From H17-190 sp034435615 (lineage in GTDB: Bacteria; Chloroflexota; Dehalococcoidia; SM23-28-2; HRBIN24), in assembly GCA_034435615.1 (NCBI GenBank), contig DAOTWZ010000058.1, forward strand, positions 1 to 24,252: DNA of 24,252 nucleotides, written 5' to 3'. How positions within the stretch are numbered: position 1 is the first letter of the stretch; the number at the start of each line of letters is the position of its first letter. The notes under the pieces are model-generated. The model made no database searches. It was not told where the DNA came from and saw only the letters and a list, made by a program, of their open reading frames with translations. The position numbers were made by a program, and so were the translations under genes. Positions 16,411-23,474 of the stretch are shown here, piece by piece.

Positions 16411-17525
16411 ACCTCTCCACCCCTTCTGGCCCTGGAGACGCCTCGCGCTCTTTCGCTCCCCGCTTGGTCCCTCTCCAGAAGGCCGAGGGCGGCCTCCACC
16501 ACCTCCCAGACGGGGACGTCCAGACATGGCTTGCCGATGGGACAGTCCAGTAGGTAGCAGGGGGCGCATCGGGTCCGGCGCCCCAGCAGGACAGCGGGAG
16601 AGCTCCGGGGCCGCCATTGTTCAGGGAGGTCGGTGCCGGAGAAGAGGACCACCAGGGGACGCCGGAAGGCGTCGGCGATGTGCATGGCGCTGGAGTGGCT
16701 GGTGACCACCAGAGCGGCCCGCCGCAGCACGGCCGCGTATTCGACGACGCTGGTCTGTCCTGTCAGGTCGTGCACGCCAGGGGATGCCACCTCCCTCGCC
16801 AGCAGCCGGCCCCTCTCCTGCTCGCGCTGGCTGCCCAGGACCACCACCGGTATCTCCTCCCCCAGCCGGCGGGCCACCAGAGCGAAGCGGTGCCAGTGAT
16901 AGGTGCGAGCAGAGGCGGTGGCCCCGGGCACCAGGGCCACGAACGGTTCTCCCTCCTTGATGCCGGCCTGTCTCAGCAGCGCCCTCGCCGCCGCCTCCCC
17001 CTGGCTAGGGATGCGAAGCTCCAGGTGGCGCCCTGCTGGCCCGATGCCCGTACCCTGGAGCAGGTTCAGGTTACGGTCCACCTGGTGGGTGGAGTCCGGG
17101 GGCGGGGGGACGCTGTGGGAGAGCACGGCCCCGCCGAACTCCCGCGACTGGCCGATGCGCACGGGCACGCCGGCCAGATAGCAGGCGTAGGCTGGGGGAT
17201 AAGGGGACTGGGAGAAGCTGGTGAAGATGATGGCGACATCGAAGTTCCCGGCTCGGATGCTCTCCACCAGTCGCTCCTCCCGTTGCGGGTCGAATGGCAT
17301 CTGGCCGTGGGCGTCCTGCCAGAGGGCGCGCACCACCATCGCCTCGTCCACCCAGGGGAGCAGGGGGACAGCCTGACTCCCCGCCGGCGAGGCCATGAGG
17401 GTGATGGAGCTATCAGGCAGGGCCTTCTTGAGGGCGCGCAGGGCCGGCCCCAACATCACCACATCGCCTATGTTGTCCAGCCTGACGGCGAGCAGCCGTC
17501 TGGCGCCGCTCCAGGGCTCAGGCAA
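16407..17525 (-). CDS. Glycosyltransferase family 9 (heptosyltransferase-like)
   Basis: This 372-residue protein is the second GT9 in the locus. It starts with LLAVRLDNIGDVVMLGPALR (11-30), matching the N-terminal signature of heptosyltransferases. The donor half has VALVPGATASARTYHW and VVTSHSSAMHIADAFRRP, a loose form of the TNDTGPMHLA motif. A cysteine cluster CAPCYLLDCPIGKPC follows. The start is a TTG at 17523-17525, eight bases inside the 3' end of the upstream GT9 gene; no ATG or GTG precedes the homologous N terminus, so a rare TTG start driven by coupling is most likely. It overlaps the next gene by four bases. Confidence 0.87.
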   Translation of the reverse strand: MPEPWSGARRLLAVRLDNIGDVVMLGPALRALKKALPDSSITLMASPAGSQAVPLLPWVDEAMVVRALWQDAHGQMPFDPQREERLVESIRAGNFDVAIIFTSFSQSPYPPAYACYLAGVPVRIGQSREFGGAVLSHSVPPPPDSTHQVDRNLNLLQGTGIGPAGRHLELRIPSQGEAAARALLRQAGIKEGEPFVALVPGATASARTYHWHRFALVARRLGEEIPVVVLGSQREQERGRLLAREVASPGVHDLTGQTSVVEYAAVLRRAALVVTSHSSAMHIADAFRRPLVVLFSGTDLPEQWRPRSSPAVLLGRRTRCAPCYLLDCPIGKPCLDVPVWEVVEAALGLLERDQAGSERARGVSRARRGGEV

Positions 17526-18588
17526 CGTCCAGCGCCTCCTCCGTCAGCAGTCGCTCCGCCTCGCCAATGACGAGAGCGGCCGGGACGTCGGCAACGGAGG
17601 GAGGCTGGCCTTCCGCGGGGCTGGCGCCTCCCGCCACGATGGCCCGGTGGCGTCTCCGGTCCAGGGGCGCCCAGCGGGCGGGGTCTGACCTCAGGTACAC
17701 GGCGACGCTGGGCACCCTCAGCGCGGCGGCCAGGTGGACGACGCCAGTGTCGTTGGAGACGAGGAGGCGTGCCCCCCTCAGCAGGGCTCCCAGGCCCCCC
17801 AGGGAGGTGCGGCCGGTCATGTCCAGGGCGGGGGAACGCATGGCTGAGCGCACCGCCTTCCCTAGCTGGCGCTCCTCCGGGCCCCCCGTGATGACGATGT
17901 CGAACCCGCGGGTGGCCAGGGCATCGGCCACCAGGGCGAACCGCTCCGGGGCCCAGCGGCGCTCCCGGGCGCGTCCGCCCGGGTGTATGCAGACGTACTC
18001 GCCGGTGCGCAGGGAACCACTTCTCAGGAGGTGGCGTAGCTCCTGCGCGTCCTCGTCCGTCAGCGGGAACTCCAGCTCATCCCCCTGTGGCGGGACGCCC
18101 AGGTGCTCCAAGAGGCGGAGGTGACGGTGCACCTCGGGCAGCTCCGACGGATAGGGGAGGAACAGCTCTCGGTCGGGACAGTAATCGCCAGGGAGGAAGA
18201 AGCCAGCGCAGCGGCGCGCTCCGAAGAGGGCGATGAGGGTGTTTGAGAGAGAGCCGTCGCCGTGCATCTGAAGCGCCAGGTCGAAGCGGGACGCCTGCAT
18301 CCGTCGCAGGAACCGCACGACCTCCACCGGCGACCTGGGCTCCGTCTCCAGGCCCGGGAAGCCAGGGTAGGGGACGAATTCGTCCAGGTAACGGGTGAAG
18401 CGCCTGACCAGCGCTTCCGCCCAGGGTAGGGAGACCAGGGTTAAGCGGGCGCGGGGCAGGGCGGCGCGCAGGGCGCGGAAGGCCGGCACCGCACACATCA
18501 GGTCGCCCAGGTGAAGGGCCCGCAGGATGACCACGCTGCGGACGGATCGGGCATCGAACGGATCGTTTCCGCCTCTCATATCCAGCAT
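17518..18588 (-). CDS. Glycosyltransferase family 9 (heptosyltransferase-like)
   Basis: This 356-residue protein is a third GT9, less like the other two. It has VVILRALHLGDLMCAVPAFR (19-38), where GIGD is replaced by HLGD, then VCIHPGGRARERRWAPERFA and LLVSNDTGVVHLAAALRVPS, the standard SNDTG(P/V)xHLAAA donor site. It lacks the cysteine cluster of the other two GT9 proteins, which suggests a different acceptor or donor. The ATG at 18586-18588 is used; a second in-frame ATG lies three codons later, and neither has a good Shine-Dalgarno. A 93-base gap separates it from the GT2 gene upstream, so an additional promoter here is possible. Confidence 0.87.
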   Translation of the reverse strand: MLDMRGGNDPFDARSVRSVVILRALHLGDLMCAVPAFRALRAALPRARLTLVSLPWAEALVRRFTRYLDEFVPYPGFPGLETEPRSPVEVVRFLRRMQASRFDLALQMHGDGSLSNTLIALFGARRCAGFFLPGDYCPDRELFLPYPSELPEVHRHLRLLEHLGVPPQGDELEFPLTDEDAQELRHLLRSGSLRTGEYVCIHPGGRARERRWAPERFALVADALATRGFDIVITGGPEERQLGKAVRSAMRSPALDMTGRTSLGGLGALLRGARLLVSNDTGVVHLAAALRVPSVAVYLRSDPARWAPLDRRRHRAIVAGGASPAEGQPPSVADVPAALVIGEAERLLTEEALDVA

Positions 18589-18681
18589 GGGCCGTACCGT
18601 CGACTGAGGAACTGTGAGGATGATAGGGGAGCGTTCCTTGCGGGGGCATCAATCGGCTAGTTAGCGCTGTTGCAGAAGCAT

Positions 18682-19503
18682 TTAAAGAAGGTGCCCCGCC
18701 TCATCCAGCAGCCAGCGGGGTGCGTCTACGTGGCGTGCGGTCACGGTGGTAGGCAGCTCCTGGTGGTATACGCCCGAAGGCAGCAGCCCGCAACCGCCGA
18801 AGCGGGCCATCACCAGGAGCTGGGCCAGGACGTCCTCGCCGCAGTGCTCGGGCGGGAGGCGATGCCAGAAGCGGAAGCCGCCGGCCTCCTGCAGCTTCCG
18901 TCTGTCGTAGAGGACGCAGCCCCCCACCCAGGCCACACGGTACTTGCGCTGCTCGCCCGGCGAGAGGGCCAGCCGCTGCTGCACGTGATAGAGGTTGGCG
19001 GCGTTGTGGAGCCTGTGCCGCTCCCACTCCCGGGAGCCCGGCAGGACGGTCTCGGGGCGGACCGGCCCTTCCCAGAACTCTATCTGCTGTTCGTGAGGGC
19101 GCACATCGTGCAGGAAGCTGAGCCCTATGACGGCACAGCCCACGAAGCCGCAGCCCTCCTCTCTGATGGCCCGGACCATTCGCTCCAGTACATCGGCCTC
19201 CAGGATGAGGTCGTCGTCCAGGAAGAGAACGTAGGGTGCCCGGGCCCGGTCCAGGAGGAACTGGCGGTGCTCGGCCAGTCCCCGACGGGGATGCCTGAGG
19301 AGGGCCACCTCGTGACCGCGGGCCCGCAGCACTCTCACCACCGCCTGCACCTCGGGTGCCTGGAGGGCGTCGAACTCCTCCGTCTGGTCGGAGACGAAGA
19401 GGCGGAAGTCGCGGAAGGTCTGTCCCACCAGGGTGGCCAGGGTCACTGCCAGCGCGGCGGGGCGTCGACAGGTGGGCACCAGAACGTCTACGGTGGCGGC
19501 CAT
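18682..19503 (-). CDS. Glycosyltransferase family 2
   Basis: The 273-residue protein is a GT-A fold transferase. It opens with VDVLVPTCRRPAAL (5-18), the nucleotide-binding start of GT2, and has APYVLFLDDDLI (89-100) with the metal-binding DDD at 96-98. The C-terminal part contains VAWVGGCVLYDRR and PPEHCGEDVLAQL, the latter matching the ED catalytic region of inverting GT2 enzymes. It has no membrane segment. It starts six bases after the SDR stop and precedes the GT9 genes, so it should act early in building the same glycan. The sugar it transfers is unknown. Confidence 0.87.
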   Translation of the reverse strand: MAATVDVLVPTCRRPAALAVTLATLVGQTFRDFRLFVSDQTEEFDALQAPEVQAVVRVLRARGHEVALLRHPRRGLAEHRQFLLDRARAPYVLFLDDDLILEADVLERMVRAIREEGCGFVGCAVIGLSFLHDVRPHEQQIEFWEGPVRPETVLPGSREWERHRLHNAANLYHVQQRLALSPGEQRKYRVAWVGGCVLYDRRKLQEAGGFRFWHRLPPEHCGEDVLAQLLVMARFGGCGLLPSGVYHQELPTTVTARHVDAPRWLLDEAGHLL

Positions 19504-19508
19504 GACCG

Positions 19509-20267
19509 TCAGGGCCAGGAAGTCTCGTGCACAGGCAGCACCATCACCTGCGGCACCACCGACCCGTCAGGCAACGTGAGGACGAAGCGCACTACCTCCG
19601 CCACGTTACGCGGGTCTTGCAGGACTGCCGGGTCTATCTCCGGGAAGCGCTCCAGGAGAAAGGGCGTCCTCATGCCGCCGCAGACCACGGCTGTCACCCG
19701 CACCCCGTACTGGCGGGCCTCCGTGTGGAGGGCGTGGCTGAAGCCCAGGAGACCCCATTTGCTGGCGTGGTAGGCGGAGGCGTTGGGCCAGGCGCGCAGG
19801 GCGGCCGTGGAGACGATGTTGACGATATGCCCTCCACCCTGCTCCCTCATCACCGGCAGGGCGAACTTGCTGGTCAGAAAGGGGCCTCGCAGGTTGGTGG
19901 CCAGGATGGCGTCCCACTCCTCAATGGACAGCCTGTCCAGGGGAGCGGTGACGTCCACGCCGGCGTTGTTGACCAGGACGTCCAGGCGCCCGAACACGCT
20001 GAGGCAGCGGCCGATGCCCTCCTCCACCTGACGGGCATCGGACACGTCCATCGTCAGGGGAAGGGCGTCGCTCCCCTCTTCCCGCAAACGCCTGGCGACA
20101 GCTTCGGCCGAGTCGCCCCGGATGTCGGCGGGGAGGACGGTGGCCCCTGCCTCCGCCAGTGCCCGGCAGATGGCCTCCCCTAGGCCGCGGCCGCCGCCCG
20201 TCACCAGCGCCACCCTGCCCCGGAGCGGCCTGGACGTGCCCGGTGCGTGTCGCGCCCGCTGCTCCAT
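19509..20267 (-). CDS. Short-chain dehydrogenase/reductase (classical SDR)
   Basis: The 252-residue protein is a classical SDR, an NAD(P)-dependent oxidoreductase. It has TGGGRGLG (23-30) for cofactor binding, NNAG (100-103), and the catalytic residues Ser153, Tyr166 and Lys170 (IVSTAALRAW, then SAYHASKWGLLG). The ATG at 20265-20267 is preceded by an AGGGGG about seven bases away. It is the first gene of the minus-strand glycan cluster, so it may modify a sugar precursor. It is not an HldD-type epimerase, which is longer and belongs to the extended SDR class. The substrate is not known. Confidence 0.88.
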   Translation of the reverse strand: MEQRARHAPGTSRPLRGRVALVTGGGRGLGEAICRALAEAGATVLPADIRGDSAEAVARRLREEGSDALPLTMDVSDARQVEEGIGRCLSVFGRLDVLVNNAGVDVTAPLDRLSIEEWDAILATNLRGPFLTSKFALPVMREQGGGHIVNIVSTAALRAWPNASAYHASKWGLLGFSHALHTEARQYGVRVTAVVCGGMRTPFLLERFPEIDPAVLQDPRNVAEVVRFVLTLPDGSVVPQVMVLPVHETSWP

Positions 20268-20319
20268 CCCTGCACCCCCTGAGCGCCCCGTCCTTGCGGC
20301 CCCCGGGGCGACTCTGCGA

Positions 20320-20424
20320 GGGTAACATCCGGACGGTTACAGGGTGGCCGCGAAGGAGAGCCGGGACATAACCAGACCATAAAAACGGGGACGGTGCCTC
20401 GCCTCTCGACGCCGGATGTTACGC
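20320..20424. repeat. Long-spaced inverted repeat between divergent genes
   Basis: GTAACATCCGG at 20322-20332 is repeated exactly in inverted orientation as CCGGATGTTAC at 20412-20422, 79 bases away. It lies in the 267-base region between the SDR gene (minus) and the rhodanese-CBS gene (plus). Each arm contains the motif TGTTACCC or TGTTACGC reading toward one of the two genes. An extra partial match, GCGA, lies beyond each arm. It could be a pair of operators for divergent promoters; no clear -10/-35 pair was found with it. Confidence 0.5.
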
Positions 20425-20522
20425 TATCGCAACACTCGTGTCGGCCCGGTAGAGGCGTCCCAGGGAGACGATGACTTAAGCTCTGGACGGGGGCTAGACT
20501 CTCCTCTCCGAGAAGCTGGAAC

Positions 20523-20527
20523 GGAGG
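20523..20527 (+). promoter_or_regulatory. Shine-Dalgarno of the rhodanese-CBS gene
   Basis: GGAGG lies seven bases before the ATG at 20535. A good ribosome binding site supports active translation at the start of a gene that carries an internal TGA. Confidence 0.7.
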
Positions 20528-20534
20528 TGCCGCC

Positions 20535-21224
20535 ATGCCGAAAGGGATCGACCGGGAAGAGGTGCAGAGGCTGCTCCGCGACGGGGCGCAACTGGTGGAG
20601 GTGCTGGGCGAGGACGAGTACGAGGCCGAACACCTCCCGGGCGCCATCAACATACCGCTGCGGCGGCTGGACCAGGAGGCGGCTGCCCGCCTGGACAGGG
20701 AGCGGCCGGTCGTCGTCTACTGCTATGACTACCAGTGAGACCTGAGCCCGCGGGCCGCGTGGTGGCTCGAGGTTCTGGGCTTTCGTCAGGTCTATGATTA
20801 CGTCGCCGGCAAGGCGGACTGGGCGGCCAACGGGCTCCCCCTGGAAGGCGCCCTGGCCGGGGAGCCGCGCGCTGGCCATCTGGCGCGCCGGGCCGCCACC
20901 TGTCTGGTCACCGAGACGGTGGGGCAGGTGCGGGAGCGGCTGCGGGCGGCCGGCGTGGACGACTGCGTCGTCGTCAACCAGGAGGGGATTGTCCTGGGCC
21001 GGCTCCGCGGCACAGCCTGGCAGGCAGACGCCGGGGCCCCCGTATGGCAAGTGATGAGGATAGGCCCCAGCACCGTCCGCCCCAACGTGCACCTGGAGGA
21101 GCTGGTGGAGTGGATGCGCCACGTAGCCCTCCAGAGCGTGCTGGTCACTACATCGGAGGGGAGGCTGCTGGGCGTGGTGCATCGCCAGGAGGCGGAGGAA
21201 CGGCTCGCCCACCGTCAGGGGTAG
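20535..21224 (+). CDS. Rhodanese-CBS protein with an in-frame TGA at codon 68 (selenocysteine candidate or nonsense-disrupted)
   Basis: A TGA at 20736-20738 interrupts an otherwise continuous 229-codon frame. Residues 1-67 are the front of a rhodanese domain: DGAQLVEVLGEDEYEAEHLP, GAINIPLRRL, then VVVYCYDYQ with Cys63 at the catalytic loop. The TGA follows, and the same frame then reads DLSPRAAWWLEVLGFRQVYD and YVAGKADWAANGLPLEG, the back half of the domain, then a CBS pair (about 118-225). I recall homologues with YDYQCDLSPRAAW, so the TGA sits where a conserved Cys is expected. Sec-containing rhodanese-family proteins have been reported. Alternatively TGC or TGT mutated to TGA and the gene is dead. 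The 161 codons after the TGA show no other stop or shift. Sec machinery cannot be checked in this window. Confidence 0.65.
20739..20775 (+). other. Hairpin immediately after the TGA (possible bacterial SECIS-like element)
   Basis: ACCT (20740-20743) and GAGCC (20744-20748) pair with GGCTC (20764-20768) and AGGT (20770-20773), leaving G20769 bulged. CGCG (20749-20752) and CGCG (20756-20759) can close a GGC apical loop. Bacterial SECIS elements are stem-loops just downstream of the UGA with a G at the start of the apical loop; this hairpin has that order. The distance from the TGA to the loop, 14 bases, is slightly short. The region is also GC-rich coding sequence, so the pairing may be coincidence. 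Confidence 0.3.
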
Positions 21225-21244
21225 GGGCGCCGCGGCCAGGCCCG

Positions 21245-21583
21245 TCAGGGCGGGTAGCTCACGTCCACTTCCAGCTCGTAGTCGCCGGGGGGCGCCCTGA
21301 TCTCGGCGGAGACCAAGACGCTGTCGCCGCCGCCCAGCTCCACCATCTGCTCCTCTTCGAACATCAGGCCGCTCGCCCTGTCCCGCAGGGCCAGCACCAC
21401 CCGCACCGGGCCCTCGCCCCAACTGTCGTTGTGGATCACCGCTTCCGCCACATAGGGCTCCCCAGGGGAGAACGGCCCGACGATGCGCGTCTCCCTCACC
21501 TCCGGGCTGGGCCCCGTGCAGTGGCGCACCCAGAAGACCGGGGCGACGATGAGCAACGCCAGAGCGAGGAAGAGCCGGTACAC
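21245..21583 (-). CDS. Membrane-anchored protein with an Ig-like extracellular domain
   Basis: The 112-residue protein begins with a hydrophobic helix, LFLALALLIVAPVFWV (4-19), that should act as signal anchor. The rest is beta-rich (YVAEAVIHNDSWGEG, VRVVLALRDRASG, DYELEVDVSYPP). It resembles CARDB/Ig-like domains in pattern only. The start is a GTG at 21581-21583, four bases after the stop of the membrane protein gene upstream, so the two form one unit. Its 3' end faces the rhodanese-CBS gene across 20 bases. No enzyme motif is present; function not recognised. Confidence 0.65.
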   Translation of the reverse strand: MYRLFLALALLIVAPVFWVRHCTGPSPEVRETRIVGPFSPGEPYVAEAVIHNDSWGEGPVRVVLALRDRASGLMFEEEQMVELGGGDSVLVSAEIRAPPGDYELEVDVSYPP

Positions 21584-21587
21584 CGCC

Positions 21588-22559
21588 TCAGCTCCCGGGC
21601 ACCCAGGGCGGCGACCAGATGAGAAGGGCGAGGACCGCCACGACGACGATGACCACTCCCAGGATGAACCCCATGGAGGCCAGAGGGTCTGCCCGTTGCT
21701 CCGAACGGGTCAGGCTGGCCAGCCCCAGGGGCTCGGGGATGATGGGGAGCTTGTGTTCGGCCCGGTACTCCCAGTCCGGCAGGAACCCCTCGTCCCTCAG
21801 GGCCGGGCACAGCCGGGAGAGTCGCTCCGTGAGCGCCCACACCTCCTCCGCCGTCACCTGCACGGTGGGCCAGAGGGGACCGCTGGCCAGCCGGCGGCCC
21901 AGGTTGCGGGCGAACTCCACCATTCCCAGGTACTGCTCGCACCTTTCGTCGCTCAGGGTCTTCCATTCAACGATATCCACCTCCCTGTCCACGCCCCGGG
22001 CGGCCAGCATCTGGCTCAGTTGCTGGGCACAGAAGGCGAGGACGGCGTTGGAGCCGGCCATGCAGTGGCGGCGGAAGGTGATACGGGCGCCGTCCACCAC
22101 CACCTCGCCGATGTCGCCAGTCTCGTCCGCCACCGGCACGCGGAAGGGAGCGTCCGGCAGCCCCTCCAGCTCCAGCACTAAGTTGAGGGCGCCTACCAGC
22201 TCTGTAGTGCCCCCCTTGGGCAGCGCCTCCCGCTTGAGCCGCTCCGCCTCCGCAGGGCCGCTGGCCAGACGGCGCAGGGCGAAGTAGGCCACCCTGAGCG
22301 CTCCCCAGGCCCCGGGCAGGCTCAGGAAGGCGATGTAGGTGAAGAAGATCAGGAAAAAGGCCAGGACGAGGGTCTCCACGTTGGACCGCTGGGACAGCGT
22401 CACCAGGAGGCGCGCCTGCCAGATGATGAGCGCCAGCCCGGTCAGGGCGGCCAACATGAGCCACACATAGATAGCGGCGAGGCCGTGGACGCGGCGCGCA
22501 TAGGCGCGCGGCGTGGCGAGCCCGGGCTCGCGTACCATGACACGGCCTACATCAGCCAT
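21588..22559 (-). CDS. Membrane protein of unknown function with three transmembrane helices
   Basis: The 323-residue protein has two N-terminal hydrophobic helices (about 27-48 and 62-84), a hydrophilic region of about 200 residues, and a C-terminal helix (about 296-315). The hydrophilic part includes GDIGEVVVDGARITFRRHC and AVLAFCAQQLSQMLA but no motif I recognise. The ATG at 22557-22559 follows an AGGAG about eight bases away. It is co-transcribed with the small Ig-like protein gene and is divergent from the SRPBCC gene. The topology would place the hydrophilic middle on one side of the membrane. Length and base composition match its neighbours. Confidence 0.7.
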   Translation of the reverse strand: MADVGRVMVREPGLATPRAYARRVHGLAAIYVWLMLAALTGLALIIWQARLLVTLSQRSNVETLVLAFFLIFFTYIAFLSLPGAWGALRVAYFALRRLASGPAEAERLKREALPKGGTTELVGALNLVLELEGLPDAPFRVPVADETGDIGEVVVDGARITFRRHCMAGSNAVLAFCAQQLSQMLAARGVDREVDIVEWKTLSDERCEQYLGMVEFARNLGRRLASGPLWPTVQVTAEEVWALTERLSRLCPALRDEGFLPDWEYRAEHKLPIIPEPLGLASLTRSEQRADPLASMGFILGVVIVVVAVLALLIWSPPWVPGS

Positions 22560-22660
22560 GTCGGACGCTCCTGCCCCGGCGGGCGCCTTGCGGGAGTGGG
22601 ACTTCGCTCCTCATCTGAGGGTGGGTAGGCCCTCATCCTAGGGCCGGCCGGGTTGCCATT

Positions 22661-22763
22661 GCATAACAGGCAGCCTCTCCTGCCTAAAACCGGCGTATCG
22701 GAAGGGCGCCCCTGCTCCGGCTGTGTTACGCAACTGCAAGCGGCCGCGCCCTGCCTGTTATGC
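22661..22763. repeat. 13-bp inverted repeat between divergent genes
   Basis: GCATAACAGGCAG at 22661-22673 recurs as its exact complement CTGCCTGTTATGC at 22751-22763, 77 bases apart. It lies in the 267-base region between the membrane protein gene (minus) and the SRPBCC gene (plus). The arms contain TGTTATGC, close to the TGTTACGC arms at 20320-20424, and a further TGTTACGC sits at 22724-22731 between them. The geometry almost equals that of the first inverted repeat. Confidence 0.6.
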
Positions 22764-22826
22764 CTTCCCGAAGGGCCATGCCCTATCCTGGCTCTGGACT
22801 ACACAGCAGGGAGGGGAGGTGACAGA

Positions 22827-23294
22827 ATGGCGACCGTCGAAAAGTCCATTGAGGTGGACATGCCGGTCAGCACCGTCTACAACCAGTGGACCCAGTTCGA
22901 GGAGTTCCCTCGTTTCATGGAGGGCGTCCAGCAGGTCACCCAGCTAGACGACACTCGCCTCCACTGGGTCGCTGAGGTGGGTGGTAGGCCCAAGGAGTGG
23001 ATCGCCAAGATAGTGGAGCAGGTGCCTGACCAGGTGATAGCCTGGCGCAGCGAGGAGGGAGCGGCCAACGGTGGCGTCGTCCGCTTCCAGCCTCTGGGGC
23101 CCGACCGCACGCGGGTGAACGTCCTGCTGGAATACGAGCCAGAGGGGATGATGGAGAAGGTGGGGGACATGATGGGCGTCATGTCCCGCCGGCTGGAGGG
23201 AGACCTCCGACGCTTCAAGGAATTCATCGAGTCCCGCGGCGGGGAGACGGGCGGCTGGCGAGGTTCCATCCACGGCGAAGAGCCCTCTCCCTAG
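22827..23294 (+). CDS. SRPBCC-family protein (polyketide cyclase/Coq10-like lipid-binding fold)
   Basis: The 155-residue protein has the SRPBCC/START-like fold. It starts MATVEKSIEVDMPVSTVYNQ and continues WTQFEEFPRFMEGVQQV (21-37), the typical entry of this family, then REWIAKI-like (KEWIAKIVEQVPDQVIAWRS) and FQPLGPDRTRVNVLLEYEPE (87-106) strands and a long C-terminal helix. Such proteins bind hydrophobic ligands such as quinones or lipids; the ligand is unknown. The ATG at 22827 is supported by GGAGG at 22815-22819 with seven bases of spacing. A strong terminator follows, so it is a single-gene transcript. In Chloroflexota and Actinobacteria such genes are often stress-linked. Confidence 0.82.
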   Translation: MATVEKSIEVDMPVSTVYNQWTQFEEFPRFMEGVQQVTQLDDTRLHWVAEVGGRPKEWIAKIVEQVPDQVIAWRSEEGAANGGVVRFQPLGPDRTRVNVLLEYEPEGMMEKVGDMMGVMSRRLEGDLRRFKEFIESRGGETGGWRGSIHGEEPSP

Positions 23295-23314
23295 AGGGAC
23301 TGACGCTGCTGACA

Positions 23315-23350
23315 CGGCCCCCGGAACTCTCCGGGGGCCGTCGTTCCTTC
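23315..23350 (+). terminator. Intrinsic terminator after the SRPBCC gene
   Basis: CGGCCCCCGGA (23315-23325) pairs perfectly with TCCGGGGGCCG (23330-23340) around an ACTC loop. A T-containing run (TCGTTCCTTC) follows. The 11-bp stem begins 20 bases after the stop at 23294. The T-run is weak but the stem is very stable. Confidence 0.8.
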
Positions 23351-23401
23351 ATCGGCGGCGGCCACGGTGCCCCTCGTAGGGCATCGTCCAGTCCAGGCCC
23401 C

Positions 23402-23429
23402 TTGGCCTTGCTGGCAGTCTGTGTAAAAT
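23402..23429 (+). promoter_or_regulatory. Sigma-70-type promoter of the CoA-transferase gene
   Basis: TTGGCC at 23402-23407 and TAAAAT at 23424-23429 are separated by 16 bases, just after the terminator and 46 bases before the ATG at 23475. The -10 box matches consensus at five of six positions and the -35 box at four of six. A GGCAGT/ACTGCC inverted repeat at 23413-23418 and 23435-23440 overlaps the -10 region and could be an operator. Confidence 0.5.
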
Positions 23430-23474
23430 GGTCTTACTGCCCCGAAGTCCATCCGGAGAGAGGAGGCCAGGAGC

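Noticed and set aside
18589..18660. Minus-strand TTGATG and TATCAT as a promoter of the GT9 block
   Set aside because: The spacer is 21 bases, too long for a sigma-70 promoter, and no other pairing fits.
20284..20310. CGCCCCG/CGGGGCG hairpin as a terminator
   Set aside because: It lies just upstream of the SDR start on the 5' side, has a 13-base loop and no T-run, so it would not end any transcript here.
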